Of a stretch of DNA of 64,000 nucleotides, positions 49,199 to 58,422 are shown piece after piece; positions within the stretch are counted from its first letter, which is position 1; the number at the start of each line of letters is the position of its first letter. The position numbers and the translations under genes are program-made. Location: positions 62,001 to 126,000 of the forward strand of contig NZ_BJNE01000008.1 in assembly GCF_006539525.1 (NCBI RefSeq), written 5' to 3'. The stretch comes from Glutamicibacter nicotianae. Its GTDB lineage: Bacteria; Actinomycetota; Actinomycetes; Actinomycetales; Micrococcaceae. Under the pieces are notes generated by a model. The model saw only the letters and a program-made list of their open reading frames with translations, ran no database searches and was not told the DNA's origin.

Positions 49199-50482
49199 CT
49201 AGATTTCCGCGCTCTTCTGCGCGTCGGCCAAGTCGTTGCCGCGCAGCTTGGCCACGGCACTCATCAGGTGGAAGACCACCAGCGTGGCGATCGAGCCCAG
49301 GGCGATGCCGCCGAGCTGGAACTGGCCGAAAGCGATTTCGCTGGTCACCGCGATCGCGATGATCAGGCCGGTGCCGGCGGTCATCAGGTTGATCGGATTG
49401 CCGAAGTCCACCTTGGCCTCGATCCACAGGCGCGCGCCGACGATGCCGATCATGCCGTAGAGCACGATGCCCAGGCCGCCGATCACGCCCACCGGAATGG
49501 TGCCGATCAAGGCGCCGAACTTCGGCAGGAAGGCCAGGGACATGGCCACGATCGCGGCGATCCAGTAGGCGGCGGTGGAGTACACGCGCGAGGCGGCCAT
49601 GACGCCGATGTTCTCGGCGTAGGTGGTGGTCGCCGAGCCGCCGCCGAAGCCGGCGAGCACGCTGGCGGCACCATCAGCCATCAGCGCCCGTCCGTTGAAC
49701 GCCGACAGGTCGCGGCCGGTCATCACGCCCACGGTGCGCACATGGCCGATATTCTCGGCGATCAGCACGAAGACCGCAGGCAGGAACATCAGCGCGGTAT
49801 CGAAATGGAAGGTCGGGGTGTGGAACTCGGGCAGGCCGAACCATGCGGCGTCGCCCACCTTGGAGAAGTCCACCTGGCCCTGGGCCAGCGCCACCAGGTA
49901 GCCGCAGACCAAGCCGACAAGGATCGAGAGCCGGCCCAGCAGGCCCTTGAAGGCCACCGTGGCCACCACGGTGAAGAGCACCGTGAGGAAGGTGGTCAGC
50001 GGGAAGTCCTTCATCGGGGCCAGGGTGGCGCTGGCCAGGTTCAGGCCGATCAGCGCAACAATGGTGCCCATGACCACCGGCGGCATCAGCGCGTGGATCC
50101 AGCCGGTGCCGGTCTTCTGCACGATCAGCCCGACGATGAACAGCAGCACGCCGGTCATCACGATGCCGCCCAGGGCGCCGGACATGCTGTGCGACCCGGT
50201 GGTCGCGACCACCGGGGCGATCAGGGCAAAGGAGGAACCCAGGTAGCTGGGCACCTTGTTCCTGGTCATCAGCAGGAAGATGATGGTGGCCAAGCCGGTG
50301 AACAGCAAGGTGGTGGTGACCGGGAATCCGGTCAGCGTCGGAACCAGGATGGTGGCGCCGAACATCGCCAGGATGTGCTGGGCGCCGATGGAAACGGTCT
50401 GCGGCCAATGCAGCCGCTCATCCGGGGCAACTACCTCGCCTTCGGTGATGGTCTTGCCGTTGCCGTGGATGCTCCAACTCAT
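49199..50482 (-). CDS. NCS2 family nucleobase/uracil-type permease, candidate thiamine-precursor transporter
   Basis: Permease of 427 residues with about fourteen helices and the NCS2 signatures: QHILAMFGATILVP near the start, the VLIAENIGHVRTVG segment and GFGGGSATTTYAENIGVM in helices 8-10. The ATG at 50482 has GAGGAATC upstream; the longer open frame (to 51127) is a shadow of thiD-tenA. It is 26 nt after thiD-tenA and shares its terminator, so it belongs to the TPP-riboswitch operon. The likely cargo is a pyrimidine such as HMP, or uracil; inferred from context. Confidence 0.9.
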   Translation of the reverse strand: MSWSIHGNGKTITEGEVVAPDERLHWPQTVSIGAQHILAMFGATILVPTLTGFPVTTTLLFTGLATIIFLLMTRNKVPSYLGSSFALIAPVVATTGSHSMSGALGGIVMTGVLLFIVGLIVQKTGTGWIHALMPPVVMGTIVALIGLNLASATLAPMKDFPLTTFLTVLFTVVATVAFKGLLGRLSILVGLVCGYLVALAQGQVDFSKVGDAAWFGLPEFHTPTFHFDTALMFLPAVFVLIAENIGHVRTVGVMTGRDLSAFNGRALMADGAASVLAGFGGGSATTTYAENIGVMAASRVYSTAAYWIAAIVAMSLAFLPKFGALIGTIPVGVIGGLGIVLYGMIGIVGARLWIEAKVDFGNPINLMTAGTGLIIAIAVTSEIAFGQFQLGGIALGSIATLVVFHLMSAVAKLRGNDLADAQKSAEI

Positions 50483-50508
50483 GATTCCTCTTCCCGGCCC
50501 TGCGGGTT

Positions 50509-51933
50509 TCAGGCCGTAGAGAATTCTACTCGGTTCTCGTGGGCCTGCGCGAAGAACGCCAGCTCGTGCTCGCTGGAACGCAGGAACGCCTGGCGCATTT
50601 TCTCGCGCAGCGCCGGGTCGGCCAGCGTCCACGCGGTGCGCACCATCTCGATCGCCTGGGCGGTGGCCTCGTCGAATTCCGGGGAGGAATAGGTCTCCAG
50701 CCAGTCGCCGTAGGGGTGCCCGGCATGGTTGGCCGCCGCCAGCCGCTTGCCGATGTCCTGGTAGAGCCAGTAGCACGGCAGGATTGCGGCGATCAGCTCC
50801 GCATAGCTCCCGGTGCAGGAGGACAGGTGGTTCACGTAGTTCAGCGTGGTCGCCGAAGGGTTCGCCAGCCCTTCCACCAGGTGGCTGCGGTGCAGCTGCA
50901 GCTCGCCCTCGAGGATCTGGCCGGCGCCCTTGGCCCAGAAGCGCTGCGCATCCAGGTCCGGGGCCAGCGCGCTGGCCTGCGCCAGCACCTGGGCGTAGCG
51001 CTGCAGGTACAGGGCGTCCTGGGCAAGGTAGTACTCGAACTTCTCGCGTTCCAGGCTGCCGTCGGCCAGCTGCATGATGAACGCCAGCTCGTCGATGCCC
51101 GCACGCAGGCCCGCGATGTCCTCCCACCAGCCGGCCATCGGATCAGCGCCGGCGAAGAACCCGGCGAAGTGGTTGACCGGGCCGTGCCCGCTGCCCACCT
51201 GCAGCTGGTCGGCCGCCGCAATTGCCGCCGACAGATACGCCTTGGACTGCTCCAACGCGGCGGTCCAGTCTCCGGTGGCCGCGAAGCGGGTGGCCAGGGC
51301 GCTGGAGAGGGTGCAGCCGGTGCCGTGGGTGTTCTTGGTGGCATGGCGCGCACCGTGCAGCTCGCAGAGCACCCCGTCCGCTGCTACCAGCGCGTCGGGG
51401 CAGTCCGCCCCGGCCAGATGCCCGCCCTTGGCCAGCACCAGGGCCTCGTGCTTGGCCGCCAGGCGCTGGGCCTGGCGCAGCACCTCGTCCCATGATGCGG
51501 CTACCGGCTCGCGCAGCAGGCTGGCCAGTTCCAGCAGGTTCGGGGTGATCACCGTGGCCCGGTCCAGCAGCGAATCGAGCGCCGCTTCGCCATCCAGCAG
51601 GCGGTCCCCGCTGGTGGCCACCATGACCGGGTCCAGGACTACCGGAGCATCCACGGTGTCCAGCCAGCCGGTGACTGCGCGGATCACCTCGGCGTTGGCG
51701 AGCATCCCGATCTTGATTGCATCGATGCGGATATCCGCGCTGATGGCTTCAAGCTGGGCGAGGACGAAATCGCCGCTGATCGCCTGCACCCCGGACACCC
51801 CATGGGTGTTCTGCGCGGTCAAGGCGGTGATCACGCACATTCCGTAGCCGCCGTTGGCGGCAATGGCCTTCAGATCCGCCTGGATTCCGGCGCCACCGGA
51901 AGGATCGGATCCTGCAATGGACAAGATGTTCAT
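50509..51933 (-). CDS. thiD: ThiD-TenA fusion: HMP(-P) kinase and TenA thiaminase-like domain
   Basis: Bifunctional protein of 474 residues. Residues 1-265 are ThiD, which phosphorylates hydroxymethylpyrimidine and its phosphate (AGSDPSGGAGIQADLK, LDPVMVATSGDRLL, NTHGTGCTLSSALATR). Residues ~275-474 are TenA, which hydrolyses aminopyrimidine breakdown products to HMP (FEYYLAQDALYL, a Cys in LSSCTGSYAEL, and Glu in EMVRTAW). The ATG at 51933 overlaps the thiE stop (ATGA) and follows GGGAGG. The fusion supports a thiamine-salvage operon. Confidence 0.94.
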   Translation of the reverse strand: MNILSIAGSDPSGGAGIQADLKAIAANGGYGMCVITALTAQNTHGVSGVQAISGDFVLAQLEAISADIRIDAIKIGMLANAEVIRAVTGWLDTVDAPVVLDPVMVATSGDRLLDGEAALDSLLDRATVITPNLLELASLLREPVAASWDEVLRQAQRLAAKHEALVLAKGGHLAGADCPDALVAADGVLCELHGARHATKNTHGTGCTLSSALATRFAATGDWTAALEQSKAYLSAAIAAADQLQVGSGHGPVNHFAGFFAGADPMAGWWEDIAGLRAGIDELAFIMQLADGSLEREKFEYYLAQDALYLQRYAQVLAQASALAPDLDAQRFWAKGAGQILEGELQLHRSHLVEGLANPSATTLNYVNHLSSCTGSYAELIAAILPCYWLYQDIGKRLAAANHAGHPYGDWLETYSSPEFDEATAQAIEMVRTAWTLADPALREKMRQAFLRSSEHELAFFAQAHENRVEFSTA

Positions 51934-52571
51934 TTGGCGGCCTCCCATGCCGAAACGAGCTGCGCGCTGGCCTGCTGCGGATCCTCTGCATTGCAGATGG
52001 CGCGGACCACTGCCATGCCCGCTCCGCCGCCGGCACGGATGGCTGCCGCGTCCTCGTGGGTAATGGCGCCGATTGCCACGCAGGGCAGCGAGGCCAACGT
52101 CGTGGCACGCGCAAAGCCGTCGAGGCCCAGGGGAGTGGGATGGTCCTTCTTCGTCGGGGTGGCGCGGACGGCCCCCACACCGAGATAGTCGATGACCGCG
52201 GCGTCCTTGTTCGCCTGGGACAGTTGCTCATCGCTGGAAGCGCTCAGTCCGATGACGCCTTCGCCGATGATCTGCCGGGCCAACTGCACCGGCACATCCT
52301 TCTGCCCGATATGGATGCCGTTCACGGCTGCACCGGCAGCCCGCGCCGCGAGGTAGACGTCGATGCGGTCATTGATCAGCAACTGGGCCTTGCCCTCGGT
52401 GAGCTTGGCGGCCGCGCAGGCCAGCTCGAAGAATTCCCGGGCGGTTTCATCCTTGGCGCGCAGCTGGATCCACTGGATTCCTCCGGCGACGGCGCCTTCG
52501 ATCACTTCCAGGGTGCTGCGCGGGGTGCAACTGGCAGTATTGGCTACCAGGTAGGCTCCGTAATCATGCAT
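51930..52571 (-). CDS. thiE: Thiamine-phosphate synthase
   Basis: TIM-barrel enzyme of 213 residues that joins HMP-diphosphate and thiazole phosphate to thiamine monophosphate. It has WIQLRAKDETAREF, LLINDRIDVYLAARAAGAA, GIHIGQKDVP, GLSASSDEQ and DYLGVGAVRATPTK. It overlaps thiM by 8 nt upstream and thiD by 4 nt downstream. Confidence 0.94.
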   Translation of the reverse strand: MHDYGAYLVANTASCTPRSTLEVIEGAVAGGIQWIQLRAKDETAREFFELACAAAKLTEGKAQLLINDRIDVYLAARAAGAAVNGIHIGQKDVPVQLARQIIGEGVIGLSASSDEQLSQANKDAAVIDYLGVGAVRATPTKKDHPTPLGLDGFARATTLASLPCVAIGAITHEDAAAIRAGGGAGMAVVRAICNAEDPQQASAQLVSAWEAAK

Positions 52572-53358
52572 GGTTCAGTTCCTCGTGCTTCAAAGTCTTA
52601 AGTTCTTCTGGATCGGTTGCGGACAGCGCATCAATGAATGCGACGGCGAAGCTGCCCGGACCTGTGCTGTTCTCCAGGGCCTTTTCAGCGGCCAGCCCGT
52701 AGAAGCCGTGGGCCGCGATGGCGGCCTCGAACGGGTCATCGTGGACCGCAATCATGCCGGCGCAGAACGCGCCCAACGCGCAGCCGCCGCCGGTGATCCG
52801 CGTCAAGCCGATGCCGTTGGTGTGCACCAGGACTGTCCGCGTGGCATCGATGATGGCATCGGACTGGCCGGAAATGGCCACCACGCAGTCATGCTGCTGG
52901 GCCAGATCGCGTCCAGCCGCCAAGGCGGCAGAGACGTCATCCAAGGCATCGACACCGCGTGAAGCCGATTGCCGTCCGGCCAGTGCCAGGATTTCCGAGG
53001 CGTTGCCGCGAATCAGGGCCGGGCGTTGGGTGGCAATGCGCCGCGCAAAATCCGTGCGCACCGGCAGGGCGCCGACCGCTACCGGATCAAGGATCCACGG
53101 GGTGCCTGCTGCGCTCGCCGATTGCACGGCTTCTTCCATGGCGGCCAGCTGCTCGGTGCTTGGAGTTCCCAGATTCACCAAGACGGCGGAAGCCGCCTTT
53201 GCGAAGGGGCCGGCCTCTCCGGGCAGATCCGTCATGGCCGGGGACGCGCCGGATGCCAGCAGGACATTGGCGGTGAAATTTGCTACGACGGTGTTGGTCA
53301 GGCAGAAAACCAAAGGTGATTGTTGCCGGTATTCTTGGGCAACTGCATGCAAAGCCAT
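52564..53358 (-). CDS. thiM: Hydroxyethylthiazole kinase
   Basis: Kinase of 264 residues that salvages the thiazole moiety of thiamine. It has PLVFCLTNTVVANFTANVLLA near the start, GASPAMTD, and the anion-hole/catalytic Cys in TGGGCALGAFCAG. It is the first gene after the TPP riboswitch; its ATG lies directly behind the aptamer's GGAGGG, so ligand binding probably hides the ribosome-binding site. Confidence 0.95.
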   Translation of the reverse strand: MALHAVAQEYRQQSPLVFCLTNTVVANFTANVLLASGASPAMTDLPGEAGPFAKAASAVLVNLGTPSTEQLAAMEEAVQSASAAGTPWILDPVAVGALPVRTDFARRIATQRPALIRGNASEILALAGRQSASRGVDALDDVSAALAAGRDLAQQHDCVVAISGQSDAIIDATRTVLVHTNGIGLTRITGGGCALGAFCAGMIAVHDDPFEAAIAAHGFYGLAAEKALENSTGPGSFAVAFIDALSATDPEELKTLKHEELNHA

Positions 53359-53361
53359 GCG

Positions 53362-53440
53362 ACATCCCTCCGCTAGCGTGAACTAGATCAGGTTCAACGG
53401 GTCTCATCTCAGTCGGTTGTTCCGACACCCCGTGTCACTG
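53362..53440 (-). ncRNA. TPP riboswitch (THI element)
   Basis: Read on the minus strand: ACACGGGGTGTCGG, CTGAGATGAGACCC, TTGAACCTGATC, GTTCACGCTAGCGGAGGGA. These are the conserved P2/J, CUGAGA and P4/P5 elements of the thiamine pyrophosphate aptamer. GGAGGG at the 3' end is also the Shine-Dalgarno of thiM, so translational control is likely. Confidence 0.95.
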
Positions 53441-53476
53441 CCATAGAGCGTACGCACAAGCGGTTCCAAGGACAAG

Positions 53477-53845
53477 TTACTTACGCTCGCGCCGCGCCAC
53501 CAAGGCCTTGAGCGTGGCCGCATCGACCTGCTGGGCGGCTGCCAGCGCCCAGAGGTGATCCACCGCGGCCAGCAAGTCTTCGCTGGCATCTACCGGCCGA
53601 AGCCGTTCGTTGACCACTGTGCCGGCTCGTCGCCGGGAGGTGATCAGACCTTCGGCTTCCAGTTCCTTGTAGGCGCGGGCTACCGTTCCGGCAGCAACGC
53701 CGAGGTCGGTGGCCAGTGCGCGCACGGTGGGCAGCTTGCTGCCTGCGGGCAATTCTCCCAGGGTGATCAGCGAGGCGATCTGCAAGCGGATCTGCTCGTA
53801 GGGTGCAGTGGCCGCCGCGAGGTCGACACTGATTTGCGTGCTCAT
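53477..53845 (-). CDS. GntR family regulator, YtrA subfamily
   Basis: Short GntR protein of 122 residues. Its winged HTH is at about residues 15-80: YEQIRLQIASLITLGELPAGSKLPTVRALA and VAAGTVARAYKELEAEGL. The C-terminal part is only ~40 residues, as in the YtrA class, which controls adjacent membrane-protein or ABC genes. It follows the large membrane protein with a 4-nt overlap, so the pair is cotranscribed. A TGTATCAA/TTGATACA inverted repeat at the head of that gene is the likely operator. Confidence 0.9.
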   Translation of the reverse strand: MSTQISVDLAAATAPYEQIRLQIASLITLGELPAGSKLPTVRALATDLGVAAGTVARAYKELEAEGLITSRRRAGTVVNERLRPVDASEDLLAAVDHLWALAAAQQVDAATLKALVARRERK

Positions 53846-55401
53846 GATGCTGCTGTCGGCTGCTGTGCACGCACCATCGCGGTACCAGGACGCTCCAGGA
53901 AAATCACCGCTGGGACAACGAAGACCAGAAGTGCAAACAGCCCCAGGCCTGCAGGGAAGCCGTAGCCGATCAGCAGCATGGCAAGCACAGCGCTGGTGGC
54001 AACGCGCATCGACCGCAGCTCCAGAACCCGCCGATACCAGATTTCTTCAGCTGGCGAGACGGCCCAGGGAATAGTCGCCCGGCGGCAGGACCAGATGAAG
54101 CCCATATGCGCCGCCGCAAGCAGCAGCAACAGCCCGATGACTAGTCCCCGGTTCGGAGGAGCGAACTCCCAAAGCGTCTCCAGCGGTGGATCCAATAGCA
54201 GGTAAGCGCAGATGGCAACCAGCAAGCCAGCGGCGATGTAGGACCACAAGGGCAGGGGTGCATGATGCTTTGGTGCTGCACTCGCCTGCCGAGCCACCTT
54301 GCTGGCGTAGCCCAGATACAGCGTATTGAGCACGATGTAGAGCAATGCCGCACCGGCAAAGAGCACCAGGATCCACGTAGTTCGTTCATTGGTCGGCATC
54401 CGGAATTCCTCATCCACGGGCAGGAATGACCAGCCGATGGCAACGGCGAGCAATGCAAGGGTAGCCGTGGTGTATTGCAATGCGAAGAGCTGATCTCGCA
54501 AGCGCGAGAAGGCGGTCCGTTCCCTGGTGGTGGAGTGAGCCGAGAATGTGGTGCGCGGACCCCAGAAGAACAGCGTAAGAGCCACCGCAAGGGCGCCATA
54601 GTTCAATAACTCGTACGGTCCACCGGTTGAATAGCCTTGCGAGTAATTGGCCACCGATACGCAAAATGCCAGCAGCACGATACCGGTATTGCGCAGCAAC
54701 CGGTTGAGCCATACCGTGCGCAAGGCCTGGTTGTCTTCGGCGGTGATGCCGGCCAAGGGGCGCCGGTTCAGGATCACTGCTGCAATCACCCCGGCGGCCA
54801 CGACGGTACCTGCCAGAGCCACGATGAAGACCGGGAGCATTTGGTTTCCGGGCAGCAGGCCATCGGTTGGGCCCGCAGAGGTGTAGGAGTAGCTGCCATC
54901 AGAATCGAACATAGTGGTTTCCGACTCCGGGATGCCAACGCTCCCTTCGACGCGGGAAGCAGGCCACAGCAATCCCACCCCGGCCAGCAGCAACAGCGCG
55001 ACGAAAATCCCCAGGGACTTCGGGAACGGCGTCGCCAGGGTGCGCGCCTCCAGTGAGGCGGTGCGCACCGGCTGGAGTTCCTTGGGCCAGGTGAACAAGC
55101 CAATGAGGTAAACGAGAAGAATCCAGATTCCCGGCGAGAGAGCTGCAGCGAAAACCGAACTCGAATCGGTCCCGTTCATGGGAATGCGCCACGTCTCAGG
55201 CAGATCCCACGAAGTCGAAGCGAAGAATGCGATCAATGCGCACCAGAATGAGTGCGACTGGGCGCGGACGATAGCCGGTGCCTCACGCCGATGCGCCACG
55301 GAGCGCAACCACAGGTATATGACTGCGCCAACGAAAGCGATGGATATGGCGCTCGCCGGGATCTGGCTCATGGCCATTAATGTATCAACTATTTGATACA
55401 T
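53842..55401 (-). CDS. Polytopic membrane protein paired with GntR regulator
   Basis: Protein of 519 residues with about twelve to thirteen hydrophobic segments and no catalytic motif that I recognise; it may be an uncharacterised DUF1648-like partner of YtrA-type regulators. It starts at ATG 55401 with GAAGGG seven nt upstream; in-frame ATGs at 55377 and 55371 are alternatives. The operator-like repeat overlaps the 55401 start. Function is unknown; the regulator partner suggests response to a membrane stress or antibiotic. Confidence 0.78.
   Translation of the reverse strand: MYQIVDTLMAMSQIPASAISIAFVGAVIYLWLRSVAHRREAPAIVRAQSHSFWCALIAFFASTSWDLPETWRIPMNGTDSSSVFAAALSPGIWILLVYLIGLFTWPKELQPVRTASLEARTLATPFPKSLGIFVALLLLAGVGLLWPASRVEGSVGIPESETTMFDSDGSYSYTSAGPTDGLLPGNQMLPVFIVALAGTVVAAGVIAAVILNRRPLAGITAEDNQALRTVWLNRLLRNTGIVLLAFCVSVANYSQGYSTGGPYELLNYGALAVALTLFFWGPRTTFSAHSTTRERTAFSRLRDQLFALQYTTATLALLAVAIGWSFLPVDEEFRMPTNERTTWILVLFAGAALLYIVLNTLYLGYASKVARQASAAPKHHAPLPLWSYIAAGLLVAICAYLLLDPPLETLWEFAPPNRGLVIGLLLLLAAAHMGFIWSCRRATIPWAVSPAEEIWYRRVLELRSMRVATSAVLAMLLIGYGFPAGLGLFALLVFVVPAVIFLERPGTAMVRAQQPTAAS
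55381..55400. promoter_or_regulatory. Putative GntR operator over the start codon
   Basis: TGTATCAA (55381-55388) and TTGATACA (55393-55400) form a perfect 8-bp inverted repeat with spacer CTAT. It covers the first codons of the membrane protein if ATG 55401 is used. It lies about 60 nt from the divergent aldehyde dehydrogenase start. Confidence 0.65.
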
Positions 55402-55460
55402 ATTGAATCCCTTCGCGAATTAATCAGTGAATATCCACTTCGTTGCCGTACGCTCAAAAC

Positions 55461-56894
55461 ATGGGTCTGTTTACTTCCACGCCGTTGCCCGAACCGGTCG
55501 GCGATTCCGCGCCTCCGGTGGACGAGCATCCATCGCGCATTGCAACAGTTCTGAGCCATTTGCGGCGTTCTGCTGACACCCGGATCACGCATCCGCGACG
55601 CTTCCGCCTGCAACAGCTCAAGGCCCTGGAAAAGATGCTCGACGAGCATCTGGAAGACTTCGTCCAGGCCCTGGCCGAGGACTTGGGCAAGAGTGCCACC
55701 GAGGCCAAGTTCTCCGAGATCGACGTGGTGCGCGCAGAAATAGATTTCGCCCAACGCCACCTCGCTGAATGGATGGATTCCACCAGCGTCAAAGTTCCGC
55801 TGGCCCTGCAGCCGGCCATGGCCAAGGTTGAGCCGCGTCCGCTGGGTGTCGTGCTGATTATCGGCGCCTGGAACTACCCGGTCCAGCTGGTACTCGCACC
55901 GCTGGTCGCGGCCATTGCCGCCGGCAACGCCGCGGTGATCAAGCCATCCGAGCTGGCTCCGGCCACCTCGGGCGTCTTGGCCAAGTTCCTCCCGGTCTAC
56001 CTGGATGAACGTGTTTATGCGGTCGTTGAGGGAGGAGTGGACACCTCCACCGAGCTGCTTGCCGCCCGCTGGGATCACATCTTCTACACCGGCGGTGAAC
56101 GCGTGGCCAAGATCGTGGCTGCCGCGGCGGCAAAGCACCTGACGCCAACCACTTTGGAATTGGGCGGAAAATCGCCGGCCGTGGTGGAAAACGATTCGCT
56201 GGCTTCGGCAAAGCGCCTCGCCTATGCCAAATTCATGAATTCCGGTCAGACCTGCGTGGCCCCGGATTATGTCTTGAGCATTGGGGACTCCACTGAGCTC
56301 ATCCAGCGCCTGGGCCAGGCCATCACCAGCTTCTACGGCAAGGAGCCGTTGACCCACCCGGACTACGGCCGCATCGTCAGCCGCAAGCACTTCGACCGGC
56401 TGTTGTCGATGTTCGAGCAGGGCGAGGTGGTTTTCGGGGGCGAATATGACGAGGAAACACTGCGCATCGCACCGAGCATCATGCGCAATCCAGATCTTGA
56501 AGGAAGCTTGATGACCGAGGAGATATTCGGTCCAATTCTTCCAGTGATCGAGGTGGAAAGCTTCGAGGAGGCCCTCGAATTCATCGCCCGGAGGCCGTCT
56601 CCGCTGGCTGCCTACCTGATGAGCGAAAGCCCGCGGCTGCAGTCGATCTTCTCCGACCGGGTGCGCGCCGGCTCAATCGTGCATAATGCCCCGCTGGTCC
56701 AGATGGTCGTTCCAACCCTGCCTTTTGGCGGCATCGGACCGAGCGGGATGGGGGCCTACCATGGCAGGCACGGATTCGAGCGGCTTTCGCAGATGCGCTC
56801 TGAACTCAACAAAACGACGGTAGTTGACACCCTGAGCGCAATATATCCTCCGTATTCATGGGCTAAGCGAAAGATTATTGATCGCTTACTGTAG
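55461..56894 (+). CDS. Aldehyde dehydrogenase, class 3-like
   Basis: NAD(P)-dependent aldehyde dehydrogenase of 477 residues. It has IIGAWNYPVQLVLAPLV (cofactor/substrate site), catalytic Glu233 in LELGGKSPAV, the nucleophile Cys265 in NSGQTCVAPDY and EEIFGPILPVIEV. A short C-terminal hydrophobic/basic end (WAKRKIIDRLL) resembles class 3 enzymes acting on fatty or aromatic aldehydes. ATG 55461 is chosen over TTG 55443. It is divergent from the membrane-protein/GntR pair. Confidence 0.94.
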   Translation: MGLFTSTPLPEPVGDSAPPVDEHPSRIATVLSHLRRSADTRITHPRRFRLQQLKALEKMLDEHLEDFVQALAEDLGKSATEAKFSEIDVVRAEIDFAQRHLAEWMDSTSVKVPLALQPAMAKVEPRPLGVVLIIGAWNYPVQLVLAPLVAAIAAGNAAVIKPSELAPATSGVLAKFLPVYLDERVYAVVEGGVDTSTELLAARWDHIFYTGGERVAKIVAAAAAKHLTPTTLELGGKSPAVVENDSLASAKRLAYAKFMNSGQTCVAPDYVLSIGDSTELIQRLGQAITSFYGKEPLTHPDYGRIVSRKHFDRLLSMFEQGEVVFGGEYDEETLRIAPSIMRNPDLEGSLMTEEIFGPILPVIEVESFEEALEFIARRPSPLAAYLMSESPRLQSIFSDRVRAGSIVHNAPLVQMVVPTLPFGGIGPSGMGAYHGRHGFERLSQMRSELNKTTVVDTLSAIYPPYSWAKRKIIDRLL

Positions 56895-56973
56895 CGCGGT
56901 TCATAGCGTTGTGGCTTGTCAGGGTGCTTGGATTGATAGGTTGGAAATTTTCAAGCATCAGGAGATGTAACGC

Positions 56974-58422
56974 ATGACTGAGCCCGCACCGTCCCAAGAC
57001 GGTCTGAAGCGTGGCCTCAAAGCTCGCCATATGCAGATGATTGCCATTGGCGGCTCGATTGGTACCGGACTTTTCGTCGCGTCCGGCGGCACCATTGCGC
57101 AAGCAGGACCCGGTGGTTCGCTGGTGGCCTATGCGCTGATTGGCCTGATGGTGCTGCTCCTGATGCAGTCACTGGGGGAAATGAGCGCCCGCCTTCCGGT
57201 CGCCGGGTCCTTCCAGACCTACGCGACGGTCTTCGTTAACCGCCACTTCGGCTTCGCGATCGGCTGGAACTACTGGTTCAACTGGGCAATCACCGTGGCT
57301 GCCGAACTGGTAGCCGCCGGGATCATCATGTCCTATTGGTTCCCGGATACTCCGGGATGGATCTGGGCTGCCGTCTTCCTGGCGCTGCTCACCGGTCTGA
57401 ACGCGTTGTCCGCCAAGGCCTTTGGCGAGGGCGAGTACTGGCTGGCCGCGATCAAGGTCATCACCGTAGTGGTCTTCTTGATCTGCGGTGTCGCAATGAT
57501 CTTCGGCATCCTGGGCGACTCCACGCCAGGTTTCAGCAACTGGACCGAGGGCGAGGCGCCATTCGTTGGCGGCTGGCTGTCGATCGTCTCGGTGTTCATG
57601 ATTGCCGGCTTCTCCTTCCAGGGAACGGAGCTGATCGGCGTGGCCGCCGGAGAGGCAGAGAACCCCAAGCGCGACATCCCTCGGGCCATCAAGGCGATCT
57701 TCTGGCGGATCATGCTGTTCTACATCGGCGCGATCTTCGTGATTGGCATGCTGATCCCGTACCTGGATCCTTCGCTGCTCTCCTCCGAGGCATCGGATAT
57801 CACCACCTCGCCCTTCACCCTCGTCTTCGAGCGGGCAGGCGTGGCCTTCGCCGCGGCCTTGATGAATGCGGTGATCCTCTCGGCCATCCTCTCGGCGGGC
57901 AACTCCGGCCTATATGCCTCTGCGCGCATGCTTTATTCGATGGCGCTGGACGGCAAGGCGCCAAAGATCTTCGCCCGCTTGAACAAGCGCGGCGTGCCCA
58001 TGCCGGCCATGCTGATGACCGCATCGGTGGGCCTCTTCGGCTTCCTGACCGCGATCATCGGGCAGGGTTCGGCCTATACCTGGCTGCTGAACGTCTCGGG
58101 CCTGTCCGGGTTCATCGCGTGGGTGGGCATCGCGGTGTGCCACTACAAGTTCCGCAAGGCATATATTGCCAGCGGACAGGATCTGGCGAAGCTCCCGTAC
58201 AAGGCGCCGCTGTTCCCGCTGGGCCCGATCCTTGCCTTCGTGATCCTGATCGTGGTGATCGCCGGCCAGAACTACCAGGCCATCCTGGATGGAAACCTGC
58301 TGCAGATGGCTTCCAGCTACATCGGCCTGCCGATCTTCCTGCTGCTGTGGCTGGGCCACTGGCTGGCTACCCGCAAGCAGCCAGCCGTGGAAATCGACCC
58401 ATGGACCGCGAAGCTGAATTAG
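56974..58422 (+). CDS. lysP: Lysine-specific permease-like APC transporter
   Basis: Amino acid permease of 482 residues with twelve helices, very similar in sequence to enterobacterial Lys[56 protein letters not shown] and [16 protein letters not shown]. It imports lysine with protons. CAGGAG precedes the ATG. Together with the lysE/lysG pair at 12.4 kb, the window encodes both uptake and export of basic amino acids. It is convergent with pgm, overlapping by 4 nt. Confidence 0.9.
   Translation: MTEPAPSQDGLKRGLKARHMQMIAIGGSIGTGLFVASGGTIAQAGPGGSLVAYALIGLMVLLLMQSLGEMSARLPVAGSFQTYATVFVNRHFGFAIGWNYWFNWAITVAAELVAAGIIMSYWFPDTPGWIWAAVFLALLTGLNALSAKAFGEGEYWLAAIKVITVVVFLICGVAMIFGILGDSTPGFSNWTEGEAPFVGGWLSIVSVFMIAGFSFQGTELIGVAAGEAENPKRDIPRAIKAIFWRIMLFYIGAIFVIGMLIPYLDPSLLSSEASDITTSPFTLVFERAGVAFAAALMNAVILSAILSAGNSGLYASARMLYSMALDGKAPKIFARLNKRGVPMPAMLMTASVGLFGFLTAIIGQGSAYTWLLNVSGLSGFIAWVGIAVCHYKFRKAYIASGQDLAKLPYKAPLFPLGPILAFVILIVVIAGQNYQAILDGNLLQMASSYIGLPIFLLLWLGHWLATRKQPAVEIDPWTAKLN

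Noticed and set aside
50483-51127. N-terminal extension of the NCS2 permease frame
   Set aside because: It overlaps thiD-tenA in another frame and is Gly/Ala/Arg-rich; the conserved permease begins at ATG 50482 with a Shine-Dalgarno.
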